Assembly (NCBI GenBank): GCA_045591485.1
Contig: JAZNSV010000145.1
Location: 1-15,756 of the forward strand
Length of the DNA stretch: 15,756 nt
Source of the DNA: Colimorpha sp045591485
Lineage (GTDB): Bacteria; Bacteroidota; Bacteroidia; Bacteroidales; P3
Direction of reading: 5' to 3'
Part shown: in pieces, positions 6,516 to 13,439 of the stretch
How positions within the stretch are numbered: the stretch's first letter is position 1
Layout of the letters: every line of letters begins with the position of its first letter
Made by a program: the position numbers and the translations under genes
Notes under the pieces: generated by a model
Seen by the model: only the letters and a program-made list of their open reading frames with translations
Database searches by the model: none
Told to the model about the DNA's origin: nothing

Positions 6516-7888
6516 ACCAGTGAGTCTTTAAGTTTGTTTGTGTAATCTTCTATCATGCGCATCTTGTCGGGGATGGCTATATGCTGCGGGCAGTGTGTGA
6601 GGCACTCGCCGCAGCCGATGCAGTGGTCGGCCTGGCGCAGACGCTCGATGCTTTTGTCATACTGCGTCAGGAAGGCCTTGCGTGCCTTGCGGAATTCGCG
6701 CTGCTCCACAGTGCCTTCTGTCACGATGGTTCCGTCGCCAAGGCTCTTGTTGTAGAACGAGAAGATGCCCGGTATGTCGAGCCCATAGGGACACGGCATG
6801 CAGTATTGGCATGTGGTGCAGGGTATGACGGGGAAGTGTGCATACTCGTCGGCAATATGTGCCAGCAGCTGCATCTCGTCGTCGGCCAGCGGCTCCACCG
6901 GACAGTGGGTGCGCACATTGTCTTCCACGTGCTCCATATAGGTCATGCCGCTGAGCGAGGTCATGATACGCGGGAACATGCCCAGGTAGCGGAACGCCCA
7001 CGAAGCCAGACTGCGGTTGGGCTCGCGTTCTTTGAGTCGCTTGGCCAGCGGCCCGTTGAGCGTTGCCAGTCGGCCACCGAGCAGGGGCTCCATGATGACG
7101 ATGGGTATCTCCTTTTTGTCAAGTTCTGTATACAGGTGTATGGCATTGACGTTTTCTTCCTCAATCTCGTGGGCATAGAGCCAGTCGACATAGTTCATCT
7201 GTATCTGCGCAAAGTCCCAATGGTACTTCTCATGCAGGCCCACCACCATGTCGAACTCTTCCTGCACACCATGGAACGACCACCCGAGGTTACGTATGCG
7301 TCCGGCCTCGCGCTCTTCGAGCAGGAAGTCGAGCACGCCGTTCTCCACGAAGCGCTTGTTGAAGTCGCCCGGAGCGCCGAAACTGTGCAGCAGGTAATAG
7401 TCGATGTGGTCGACCTGCAGCTTCTCGAAGCTCTCCTTATACATCTTGAGGCTTGCTTCGCGAGTCCATGTACGGAAGTTGCTCATCTTGGTGGCGACAA
7501 GCCATTTGTCGCGCGGGTGGCGTTTGAGGGCTATGCCCGTGGCCTCTTCCGACATGCCGCGCAGATACACAGGGCTGGTGTCGAAGTAGTTGACGCCATG
7601 CTCAATGGCATAGTCCACCATTCGGTTGATGAGCTCCTGGTCGAGCTTGGCGTCGGGGTTCTCGCGCAGGTTGCCGCCGCCCTCTACAGGCAGGCGCATC
7701 ATGCCGAAGCCAAGCAGCGAGACCTTCTGTCCGTGGGTGTCGGTGCGGTAGGTCATCTGGCCAAGAGGCACCTCGCCCTCGGCGTAGCCCTCGGCACGGG
7801 TGGCGTTGGGGTTGTCGCAGCCAGCCGCCACAGCGGCACCGGCCACAGCACCTCCGGCCATCACTTTGAGGAAATCACGTCTTTCCAT
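6512..7888 (-). CDS. Tat-exported aldo/keto reductase with C-terminal ferredoxin domain, probable lipoprotein
   Basis: The 458-residue protein starts MERRDFLKVMAGGAVAGAA, a clear twin-arginine signal (R3-R4, FLK), and then AAGC, with C24 as a possible lipid anchor. The aldo/keto reductase barrel follows, with a visible catalytic tetrad: D103 (YFDTSPVY), Y108, K134 (VATKM) and H168 (YYLLHSFG). The C-terminal part has two 4Fe-4S-type Cys sets: C357-x2-C-x2-C-x2-C and C423-x2-C-x2-C-x3-C. This is the domain order of the many 'aldo/keto reductase, 4Fe-4S binding' proteins of anaerobes, whose substrates are mostly unknown. Export by Tat fits a protein folded with cofactors. It abuts the YitT gene and overlaps tatA by 4 bp. 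Confidence 0.93.
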   Translation of the reverse strand: MERRDFLKVMAGGAVAGAAVAAGCDNPNATRAEGYAEGEVPLGQMTYRTDTHGQKVSLLGFGMMRLPVEGGGNLRENPDAKLDQELINRMVDYAIEHGVNYFDTSPVYLRGMSEEATGIALKRHPRDKWLVATKMSNFRTWTREASLKMYKESFEKLQVDHIDYYLLHSFGAPGDFNKRFVENGVLDFLLEEREAGRIRNLGWSFHGVQEEFDMVVGLHEKYHWDFAQIQMNYVDWLYAHEIEEENVNAIHLYTELDKKEIPIVIMEPLLGGRLATLNGPLAKRLKEREPNRSLASWAFRYLGMFPRIMTSLSGMTYMEHVEDNVRTHCPVEPLADDEMQLLAHIADEYAHFPVIPCTTCQYCMPCPYGLDIPGIFSFYNKSLGDGTIVTEGTVEQREFRKARKAFLTQYDKSIERLRQADHCIGCGECLTHCPQHIAIPDKMRMIEDYTNKLKDSLV

Positions 7889-8881
7889 TTATCTTTTATC
7901 GTTCTGTTCTTTCAGTTGTTTGCGCTTCTTGCCGCTCGACCAGAAGCCATAGACCTCGCTGACGTTGCCAGCTGTCGAGAAGGCGTCGATCTGCTCGTCT
8001 TTCATCCAGGCAAGTATCTTGCTGAACTCGTCTTTGCTGAGCAGCACTTCGAGTTCGATGCTCTTCTCGCCGCTGTAGCCGCCGATGACCTCATAGAGGG
8101 TGCAGCCGCGGTGCAGCTCGTTGATGATGTACTGGCGGATGCGCTCGTAGTCTTTCGACACGATGCAAAGGCGCTTGTGGTTGTTGAGCGTGGCGGTGAA
8201 GTAGTCCACCACCAGACCGTTGATCCAAGTGCCGATAAGGCCGATGATGACCATACGGAACTGGTTGTTCGGAATGAAGAATGCCGTGCAGCAGATGACG
8301 GCACCGGCAATCGAAACCGAAGCTCCGATGTCGAAATGCAGGAATTTGTTGACTATCTTGGCCAGGATGTCGAGACCGCCGGTCGAAGCATTGATGCTGA
8401 ACATCAGGGCCTGGGCGGCACTGAGCAGGAGCACGAAGCAGCAGAGGTCGAGCCAGGGGTCACCCATGATTGAGGCCGAACCCGTGATGGGGTTGTCGTG
8501 AGCCAGGATATATTCGCCAGCGGCATTGCGGGCATCCCAGGGGAGTATCCAAGCCCAGAAGTTGGTCAGTGGACCAAGTATAAGGGCGGTGTAGACGGTC
8601 TTGGCGCCAAATTCCTTGTTGATGAGGATGAACGCCAATATAAGGAGAATAATGTTAATCACCGTGATGTAGGTACCGAGGTTGCCGCCAAAGATGCTGA
8701 CCAGCACTATCGAGAGACCGCTTATGGTGCCGATGATGAGTTTGCTCGGCACAAGGAAGTAATATACAGCGGCTGCAGTGACGGCCATGCCGAGAGTCAT
8801 GATGATCAGTTCTTTCCAGAATTTCCAAGTACCCATGTACTTGACAAATTCAACAAGTGTTTCTTTGATGTTGATAGACAT
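7889..8881 (-). CDS. YitT-family membrane protein with DUF2179 domain
   Basis: The 330-residue protein has about six membrane helices (residues 25-220) with the YitT-family feature SKLIIGTISGLSIVL and the glycine-rich NASTGGLDILAKIVNKF near 162-178. A cytoplasmic DUF2179 domain follows (about 230-305; RLCIVSKDYERIRQYIINEL...GYSGEKSIELEVLLSKDEF) and then a basic tail (SSGKKRKQLKEQNDKR). The family is widespread and its transported substrate is not established. The stop codon is directly followed by the aldo/keto reductase start. The 86-bp leader to the preceding gene is A-rich and contains a 12-bp palindrome, TCGACGCGTCGA. Confidence 0.9.
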   Translation of the reverse strand: MSINIKETLVEFVKYMGTWKFWKELIIMTLGMAVTAAAVYYFLVPSKLIIGTISGLSIVLVSIFGGNLGTYITVINIILLILAFILINKEFGAKTVYTALILGPLTNFWAWILPWDARNAAGEYILAHDNPITGSASIMGDPWLDLCCFVLLLSAAQALMFSINASTGGLDILAKIVNKFLHFDIGASVSIAGAVICCTAFFIPNNQFRMVIIGLIGTWINGLVVDYFTATLNNHKRLCIVSKDYERIRQYIINELHRGCTLYEVIGGYSGEKSIELEVLLSKDEFSKILAWMKDEQIDAFSTAGNVSEVYGFWSSGKKRKQLKEQNDKR

Positions 8882-8938
8882 GATTTGTATTGTTTTTTTT
8901 ATTGTTTATTCTATAGTTTTTGGTTTTTGTTTGCTGTC

Positions 8939-8950
8939 TCGACGCGTCGA
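8939..8950. other. 12-bp perfect palindrome between iron-sulfur fusion and YitT genes
   Basis: TCGACGCGTCGA reads the same on both strands. It lies about 60 bp before the YitT start, in the only sizeable gap between these two genes. It could be a protein site or chance; nothing else supports a role. Confidence 0.3.
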
Positions 8951-8967
8951 AACGTCTTTCGTCTTTC

Positions 8968-10368
8968 TCACACTTCGGTGTGCACCTCACGGCCTTCTAC
9001 GTATATGGCCGTCATGGGACGTGCAGGGCAGTAGTACTCGCAGGCACCGCAGCCGATGCAGCGCGCCTCGTCCACGGTGGGCACTGTGTGGCCGGTGGCG
9101 GGATCGCTGACCATGCTGATGGCCGCCGCCGGACAGTGGCGGGCACATGTGCCGCAGCTCACCCCCTGCGCCGAAAGGCAGTTCTTGTGCACCGTGATGG
9201 CGCGTCCGATGCTGATGGCGGTCTTCTCTTCTTTGGTCACTGGCTGTATGGCGCCGGCAGGACACACCTCGCTGCAGCGCGTGCAGGCCGTGCGGCAATA
9301 GCCGTCGGTGTAGTTCATCTCAGGCTGCATCAGGCTTTCGAGCTTGGTACTCGGACGCAGCACCTTCTCCGGACACTGGCTGACGCAGAGCTGGCAGGCG
9401 GTGCAGCGGCTGCTGAAGTTTTTCAGGCTTCGTGCTCCGAAGGGCTTGACGGGCGTCTTGCGCTCGGGCACAGCCTTCTGCATTATGGCGGCCAAACCGC
9501 CGTCGAGCTTCTGCTCCTGCGCCTCGACGGCCATGGCAGCTCCCACAGCGGCTGTGGTGGCCATGAATTTGCGGCGGTTCGCATCAATCTCGGCACTCTG
9601 CGTGTCCCGACTGCTCTTATTGCTCCTGATGGCTTTGCCGAAACTCAGCGCACCAGTCTTGCATTCGCCGAGGCAGTTCCAGCAGTCCACACAGCGCGAG
9701 TGGTCCACTGTCTTGTTGTCTACATCGATGCACATGGCCTTGCAGCCATGCTCGCACTTGCGGCAACCGACGCACTTCTCTGGGTCGAGCCTCACACCGA
9801 AGAGACGGTAGCGGCTCACAAGGCTCAGCAGCGAGCCCACGGGGCAGATGGTGTTGCACCACAGGCGGCCCCAGCCGAAGCTCATCACACCCACCACCAC
9901 GAGCGTAACCCACGCCACCACAAGCGGCAAGCCTGTGGCATGCAGGTTGGTGACCATGCGCGCATAGGCGCTGTAGGGGGCTATGAGCACAGCCACCCCG
10001 TTGAGACCCAGCACCATGAGCACCACAAAGAGGCCCAGCACCACATAGCGCAGCCAGTTGGCGGGCTTTCTGTAGTGGAAGGGACGCTTGCGACCGAAGA
10101 TGAGTTTGTGCACCCACGTGAAGATGTCCTGGAAGATACCCATCGGACACACCACGGCGCAATAGAAGCGACCTATGAGCAGGGTGACCAACAAAACGCT
10201 TACAACCAGCACCACGTTGAGTGCCAGCACGGCGGGCAGCAGCTGCACCTTGGGTGCCCAGCCCATCCACTGGCGCACAAGCCCTGTGGTGTCGAGCAGC
10301 AACGCCGTGATGCCCAGCAGCATCAGCGCCGCCAAGACGATACGAATGTATTTCAATGATTTGTTCAT
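8968..10368 (-). CDS. NapH-NapG-like fusion: membrane ferredoxin with an internal twin-arginine motif
   Basis: The first ~260 of 466 residues resemble NapH. There are four membrane helices with paired FYCAVVCP (C70, C74) and WCNTICP (C171, C175) loop motifs, then two cytoplasmic 4Fe-4S sets (C199-x2-C-x2-C-x3-C; C226-x2-C-x2-C-x3-C). Next is NRRKFMATTAAVGAAMAVEA (264-283), a twin-arginine signal-like segment in mid-protein. The last ~140 residues resemble NapG/MauM, with four further cysteine sets starting at C322, C358, C397 and C437. By family, such proteins pass electrons from the quinol pool to a periplasmic acceptor. No nitrate reductase gene is present here. It is likely the first gene of the run containing tatA and tatC. 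The upstream gap has no TAnnTTTG box but two REP-like hairpins. Confidence 0.92.
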   Translation of the reverse strand: MNKSLKYIRIVLAALMLLGITALLLDTTGLVRQWMGWAPKVQLLPAVLALNVVLVVSVLLVTLLIGRFYCAVVCPMGIFQDIFTWVHKLIFGRKRPFHYRKPANWLRYVVLGLFVVLMVLGLNGVAVLIAPYSAYARMVTNLHATGLPLVVAWVTLVVVGVMSFGWGRLWCNTICPVGSLLSLVSRYRLFGVRLDPEKCVGCRKCEHGCKAMCIDVDNKTVDHSRCVDCWNCLGECKTGALSFGKAIRSNKSSRDTQSAEIDANRRKFMATTAAVGAAMAVEAQEQKLDGGLAAIMQKAVPERKTPVKPFGARSLKNFSSRCTACQLCVSQCPEKVLRPSTKLESLMQPEMNYTDGYCRTACTRCSEVCPAGAIQPVTKEEKTAISIGRAITVHKNCLSAQGVSCGTCARHCPAAAISMVSDPATGHTVPTVDEARCIGCGACEYYCPARPMTAIYVEGREVHTEV

Positions 10369-10408
10369 ATTTCTTCGTTACTTTTTCGTATATAACATCC
10401 TCTTCATC

Positions 10409-10433
10409 GGGCATACACAAGGTATGCTCCTAC
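10409..10433 (-). repeat. REP-like hairpin, type 1 (copy A)
   Basis: On the minus strand GTAG directly precedes a hairpin formed by GCATAC and GTATGC (extended by GG/CC with one wobble) around a 5-nt loop. The core CATACACAAGGTATGC (plus strand) recurs at 12054-12069. It is 41 bp upstream of the iron-sulfur fusion start. TACCTTGT in it is a weak match to a -7 box, with a TTG 20 bp upstream. Confidence 0.7.
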
Positions 10434-10492
10434 AACATTTCATTCAACCTATCCTATAATCTTTAACTTATCTCAGACTTTTTTATAAATCC

Positions 10493-10516
10493 AGACGCGG
10501 CACGCCGCGTCTCTAC
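10493..10516 (-). repeat. REP-like hairpin, type 2 (copy A)
   Basis: On the minus strand GTAG (10516-10513) is followed directly by a 20-base hairpin with 9-bp arms AGACGCGGC/GCCGCGTCT and a 2-base centre. The sequence including the flanking CTACAGAC is repeated exactly at 12157-12184. It lies 34 bp after the stop of the hemerythrin-LuxR gene. Confidence 0.8.
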
Positions 10517-10549
10517 AGACTCAAAACCTCTAACCTATTCTAACCTCTT

Positions 10550-11404
10550 TTACTTCTTCAGCATGGCATACACGGCCAGGCCGGCCACGCTCTTGATGCC
10601 CGTCTTGCGGGTGATGCTCTTGCGGTGGGTGTTCACCGTGTTGACAGCTATATTGAGTCTGTCGGCTATCTCCTTGCTGCTCAGCCCCTGGGCCACCAGT
10701 TCGAGCACCTCCTGTTCGCGGTCACTCAGCTGGAAGTCTTCGGGCGGCATCAGCAGCAATTCCTCTATAACGGCATGTTTTTCCAAGTCGCGGCTGAGTT
10801 GCAGTATGTCGAACACCAGCTCCATCATCTCCTCGCTCAGGCGTTCGCCGGGCAGATATTTGTAGATAATCTGCGTCAGGTCGTTCAACTTGTCTTTGAT
10901 GTTGTCGTGGCTCTTGACGTAGTGCTCGTTGATGGCTTTGCTCAGCGGCTCGCCGTCCTTCAGCTCGGCCAGCATGGCAACGAGGGTCTTCTCCTCGCGG
11001 CGCACATGGTCGCGCACCTCGCGACAGTAGTCGGCAAAGTATTTCTTCAGTATGTTGCCGCTCTGCTCGCCGCTGCTCTCGGCTATATGGTCCAAATGAT
11101 GCTGCATGTGGGGCAGCCGCTCCTCGATGTAGTAGCGGTGCGAGGCACGCAGATGCTCCACTACCAAGCGGTTGTCTATGCGGGCCACCTCTTCGTCGTC
11201 GGGACGGAAGTCGTCGAAAGAGTAGATATTGCAAACGGTGAGGAAGAATTCTTCGTCGACGCCGTTCATGCGGCACACCTCTTTGACGCTCCGGTCGCCA
11301 AAGCCCAAGGGAATGCCAAACCGCGGCAACATAAGTATGAGGTCGTAGTTCGTCGCTATCATATCGGCCATCTTCATCCGGCCAGAGAATATAGTACGTT
11401 TCAT
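10550..11404 (-). CDS. Hemerythrin (RIC/YtfE-like) - LuxR-type HTH fusion regulator
   Basis: The 284-residue protein has three parts. Residues 1-60 resemble the N-terminal helical region of RIC/ScdA proteins but lack its paired cysteines. Residues ~75-220 form a four-helix hemerythrin-like domain with candidate di-iron ligands H84 or H89, H133, E137 (HVRRE), H166 (SHD; H161 also possible), H210 and E214 (HAVIEE). The H-x3-E pairs match the E. coli YtfE ligand pattern. Residues 224-284 are a canonical LuxR/GerE helix-turn-helix (LSDREQEVLELVAQGLSSKE ... NTVNTHRKSI). It has no receiver domain, so it looks like a one-component sensor of oxygen, NO or redox state. It has its own promoter. The target genes are unknown; the neighbouring ferredoxin gene is a candidate. 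Confidence 0.9.
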   Translation of the reverse strand: MKRTIFSGRMKMADMIATNYDLILMLPRFGIPLGFGDRSVKEVCRMNGVDEEFFLTVCNIYSFDDFRPDDEEVARIDNRLVVEHLRASHRYYIEERLPHMQHHLDHIAESSGEQSGNILKKYFADYCREVRDHVRREEKTLVAMLAELKDGEPLSKAINEHYVKSHDNIKDKLNDLTQIIYKYLPGERLSEEMMELVFDILQLSRDLEKHAVIEELLLMPPEDFQLSDREQEVLELVAQGLSSKEIADRLNIAVNTVNTHRKSITRKTGIKSVAGLAVYAMLKK

Positions 11405-11448
11405 ATAGTCAATACGTTATGCGCTCCACAATGGCGTGGTGCATTTTG

Positions 11449-11478
11449 CAAAAATACGAAAAAAAACTTAATCTGCAA
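11449..11478 (-). promoter_or_regulatory. Promoter of the hemerythrin-LuxR gene
   Basis: On the minus strand TTG (11478-11476), a 19-bp spacer and TATTTTTG (11456-11449) match the Bacteroidetes -33/-7 layout TTG-N19-TAnnTTTG. The transcript would have a leader of about 40 nt. The promoter directly follows the T-tract of the upstream gene's terminator. Confidence 0.7.
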
Positions 11479-11480
11479 GC

Positions 11481-11534
11481 AAAAAAAACACGCCGTCAGT
11501 CACCCGGCTGCATTGCCGGGTGACCGACGGTGTG
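11481..11534 (-). terminator. Intrinsic terminator of the fRMsr gene
   Basis: Arms at 11489-11507 and 11516-11534 form a 19-bp stem with one wobble and one mismatch and an 8-nt loop. On the minus strand the stem is followed at once by eight T (11488-11481). It begins 24 bp after the stop codon at 11559. Confidence 0.92.
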
Positions 11535-11558
11535 TCGGCATGGGCGACGTTTTTTCCG

Positions 11559-12005
11559 TCAGGCCAGAAATCCAACCGCCCGTTCGAGCCAACGGGCATC
11601 GACCTCGTCGAAGGTGCCCAGTTCCCGGCTGTCGATATCGAGGACCGCCGTGATTTCTTTTTTGTCGTCGTACACCGGCACCACTATCTCGCTGCGGCTC
11701 TCGCTGCTGCAGGCTATATGGCCCGGAAATTCCTCGACATCGGGCACCACCACGGTGCGGCGCTCTTTCCACGCCGTGCCGCAGACTCCGCGTCCGTAGC
11801 CGATGTGCATGCATGCCAGCGGCCCCTGGAACGGACCCAATATCAGCTCGCCGCCGACCACGCGGTAGAACCCCGTCCACCAGAAGCCGAACTCCTGATG
11901 CAGCAGTGCCGCCACATTGGCCATCTTGGCTATCGTGTCTTTCTCGCCCTCGCACAGGCTCTTCACCTGCGCCAGCAAGGACTCGTATTTCTTTTCTTTA
12001 GTCAT
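11559..12005 (-). CDS. msrC: Free methionine-(R)-sulfoxide reductase (GAF domain)
   Basis: The 148-residue protein is a single GAF domain of the fRMsr type, which reduces free methionine-(R)-sulfoxide with thioredoxin in the cytoplasm. The three signature cysteines are C65 (GPLACMHIGYGRG), C75 (GVCGTAWKE) and C99 (GHIACSSESRSEIVVP). Their spacings of 10 and 24 residues are the same as in E. coli MsrC (C84, C94, C118). The substrate-side acidic residues VLDIDS near 120-125 are also present. It is a stand-alone unit. A strong terminator follows it, and the 189-bp gap upstream holds two REP-like hairpins but no clear TAnnTTTG box. Its neighbour downstream is the hemerythrin regulator, which suits an oxidative-stress setting. 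Confidence 0.95.
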   Translation of the reverse strand: MTKEKKYESLLAQVKSLCEGEKDTIAKMANVAALLHQEFGFWWTGFYRVVGGELILGPFQGPLACMHIGYGRGVCGTAWKERRTVVVPDVEEFPGHIACSSESRSEIVVPVYDDKKEITAVLDIDSRELGTFDEVDARWLERAVGFLA

Positions 12006-12050
12006 CGGTAAAAATTATGTTATTCAAAAAAATCACCCACCCTACTTTTC

Positions 12051-12075
12051 GGACATACACAAGGTATGCCCCTAC
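12051..12075 (-). repeat. REP-like hairpin, type 1 (copy B)
   Basis: Second copy of the type 1 hairpin: CATAC/GTATG arms around ACAAG, extended by GG/CC past one mismatch, with GTAG on its 5' side (minus strand). It is 46 bp upstream of the fRMsr start, nearly the same position as copy A relative to its downstream gene. Confidence 0.7.
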
Positions 12076-12156
12076 CACGAAACCTTAAAAAAATTGTACA
12101 GCCAATGGTATTGTCCTTTCACTTCCATTTCTTAAACTCTTCAACTTTAAAATAGC

Positions 12157-12180
12157 AGACGCGGCACGCCGCGTCTCTAC
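12157..12180 (-). repeat. REP-like hairpin, type 2 (copy B)
   Basis: Exact second copy of the type 2 element: 9-bp arms AGACGCGGC/GCCGCGTCT with GTAG directly 5' on the minus strand. It lies 14 bp beyond the GH29 stop codon. It has no proper T-tract, so termination here is uncertain. Confidence 0.8.
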
Positions 12181-12194
12181 AGACGAGATAAACC

Positions 12195-13436
12195 TTACAT
12201 CTTCTTCACCGTGGCGTAGGGGGCCTGGTCTATGAGGGTTATCTCGTAGCGGTGTTTGCCGTCTTTGCTCTGCGTGTAGCGGCGGTTGCCGTCGCTGTAT
12301 GGGTAGAGCGGACGCGTGCCGTAGATGGCGTGGCCGTTCTTGTCCATCCAGCGGCCTATCTCCTCCATGCGCTGCAAGGCTTCGGCGGGCAGGTTGCCGT
12401 CGGCGTCGGGACCCACATTGAGCAGCAGGTTGCCGCCCTTGGCCACCACGTCGCACAGCATGTGTATCAGCTCGCGGGTGCTCTTGTAGTGGTCGCCCGG
12501 CACATAGCTCCAGCTGTCGCCCATGGTCATGCAGGTCTCCCACGGATAGGGCAGCAGCGTGTCGGGCACCTGCTTCTCAGGCGTGCGGTAGTTCTCGTAC
12601 TTGCCGCCCACCGAGCGGTCCACGATAATCATCTGCGGGTTTTTCTCGCGTGCTATGGCTGCCAGCTTGGGCATGTCGACATCCTGCACCTGACCCGAAC
12701 AGCCGAGCCACGGGCGAGTCTCGTCGTTGACGCTCCATGCCGGACGCACCCAGCCGCCGTCGAGCCACAGAATGTCCACCTTGCCGTAGTTGTGCGTCAG
12801 TTCGCGCACCTGGTTGTGGGTGAAGTCCACATAGCGCTGCCAGCGGTCGGGATGCTTGCTGATGTCGTAGTTCACATTTCGGTCGGCCGTGGCCCACTCG
12901 TGGGCCCAGTAGTCGTCGCAGTGCCAGTCGGGCTTGCTGAAGTAGAGGCCAATCCACATATTCTCCTTGCGAAAGGCATCGACCACACCACGCGTGAAGT
13001 CGCGCTTGGCCGGACACTCCAATCCAGTGCTCGAATACTGCGAATACTTCGTGTCGAACATCGCGAATCCGTCGTGGTGCTTGGTGGTGAAGACCACGTA
13101 CTTCATGCCGGCCTTCTTGGCCGCTGCCGCCCAGCCCTCGGGGTCGAAGTGCTTGGGGGCGAAGGTCTTGTTCAGCGCCTGATAGGCACGCTTGTAGTCG
13201 TAGTAGTCGGCGCCGTGCCGGTCTATCCACTCTTCGTTGCAGATGCTCCAGCTCTCCACCACGCCCCATTGGGCGTAGATGCCCCAGTGCATCATGAAGC
13301 CGAACTTCAGGTCCTGCCACTCGCCGATGCGCTGCACGATGGCCGGGTCGCTCTCGGCGATGCTGTCGTGCTGCGCACTCACAGAGCCCATCAAACCCAT
13401 TAAGCCTATCAAACCTAAAAAAATTGTCTTTTTCAT
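12195..13436 (-). CDS. Secreted alpha-L-fucosidase, GH29
   Basis: The 413-residue protein has a Sec signal (MKKTIFLGLIGLMGLMGSVSA) and a GH29 (beta/alpha)8 barrel. Family features are KFGFMMHWGIYAQWGV (H50), the substrate-binding FTTKHHDGFAMFDTKYS (H120, H121), GLYFSKPDWH, and the nucleophile D226 in DILWLDGG. The conserved GGNLLLNVGPDADG lies near 344-357. It would remove terminal alpha-L-fucose from host glycans or plant polysaccharides in the periplasm or outside. The acid/base residue varies in GH29 and I do not assign it. The protein ends 13 residues after YEITL, so the C-terminal beta domain of many GH29 enzymes is mostly missing. It starts 3 bp after the GH3 stop and forms an operon with it. 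Confidence 0.94.
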   Translation of the reverse strand: MKKTIFLGLIGLMGLMGSVSAQHDSIAESDPAIVQRIGEWQDLKFGFMMHWGIYAQWGVVESWSICNEEWIDRHGADYYDYKRAYQALNKTFAPKHFDPEGWAAAAKKAGMKYVVFTTKHHDGFAMFDTKYSQYSSTGLECPAKRDFTRGVVDAFRKENMWIGLYFSKPDWHCDDYWAHEWATADRNVNYDISKHPDRWQRYVDFTHNQVRELTHNYGKVDILWLDGGWVRPAWSVNDETRPWLGCSGQVQDVDMPKLAAIAREKNPQMIIVDRSVGGKYENYRTPEKQVPDTLLPYPWETCMTMGDSWSYVPGDHYKSTRELIHMLCDVVAKGGNLLLNVGPDADGNLPAEALQRMEEIGRWMDKNGHAIYGTRPLYPYSDGNRRYTQSKDGKHRYEITLIDQAPYATVKKM

Positions 13437-13439
13437 TTC

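Noticed and set aside
6581..8473. 630-residue open frame on the plus strand
   Set aside because: It is antisense to the aldo/keto reductase and YitT genes; no recognisable domain or signal.
8969..8982. CACAC-TTCG-GTGTG hairpin at the end of the Fe-S fusion gene
   Set aside because: Only a 5-bp stem inside the coding end with no T-tract; likely chance.
8920..10359. 479-residue open frame on the plus strand
   Set aside because: Complement of the Fe-S fusion gene; the His/Ala-rich product has no domain features.
10414..10421. TACCTTGT in the type 1 hairpin as the promoter of the Fe-S operon
   Set aside because: It breaks the TTTG part of the -7 box. The TTG at 20 bp is present in copy A but not in copy B, so it is not supported as a feature.
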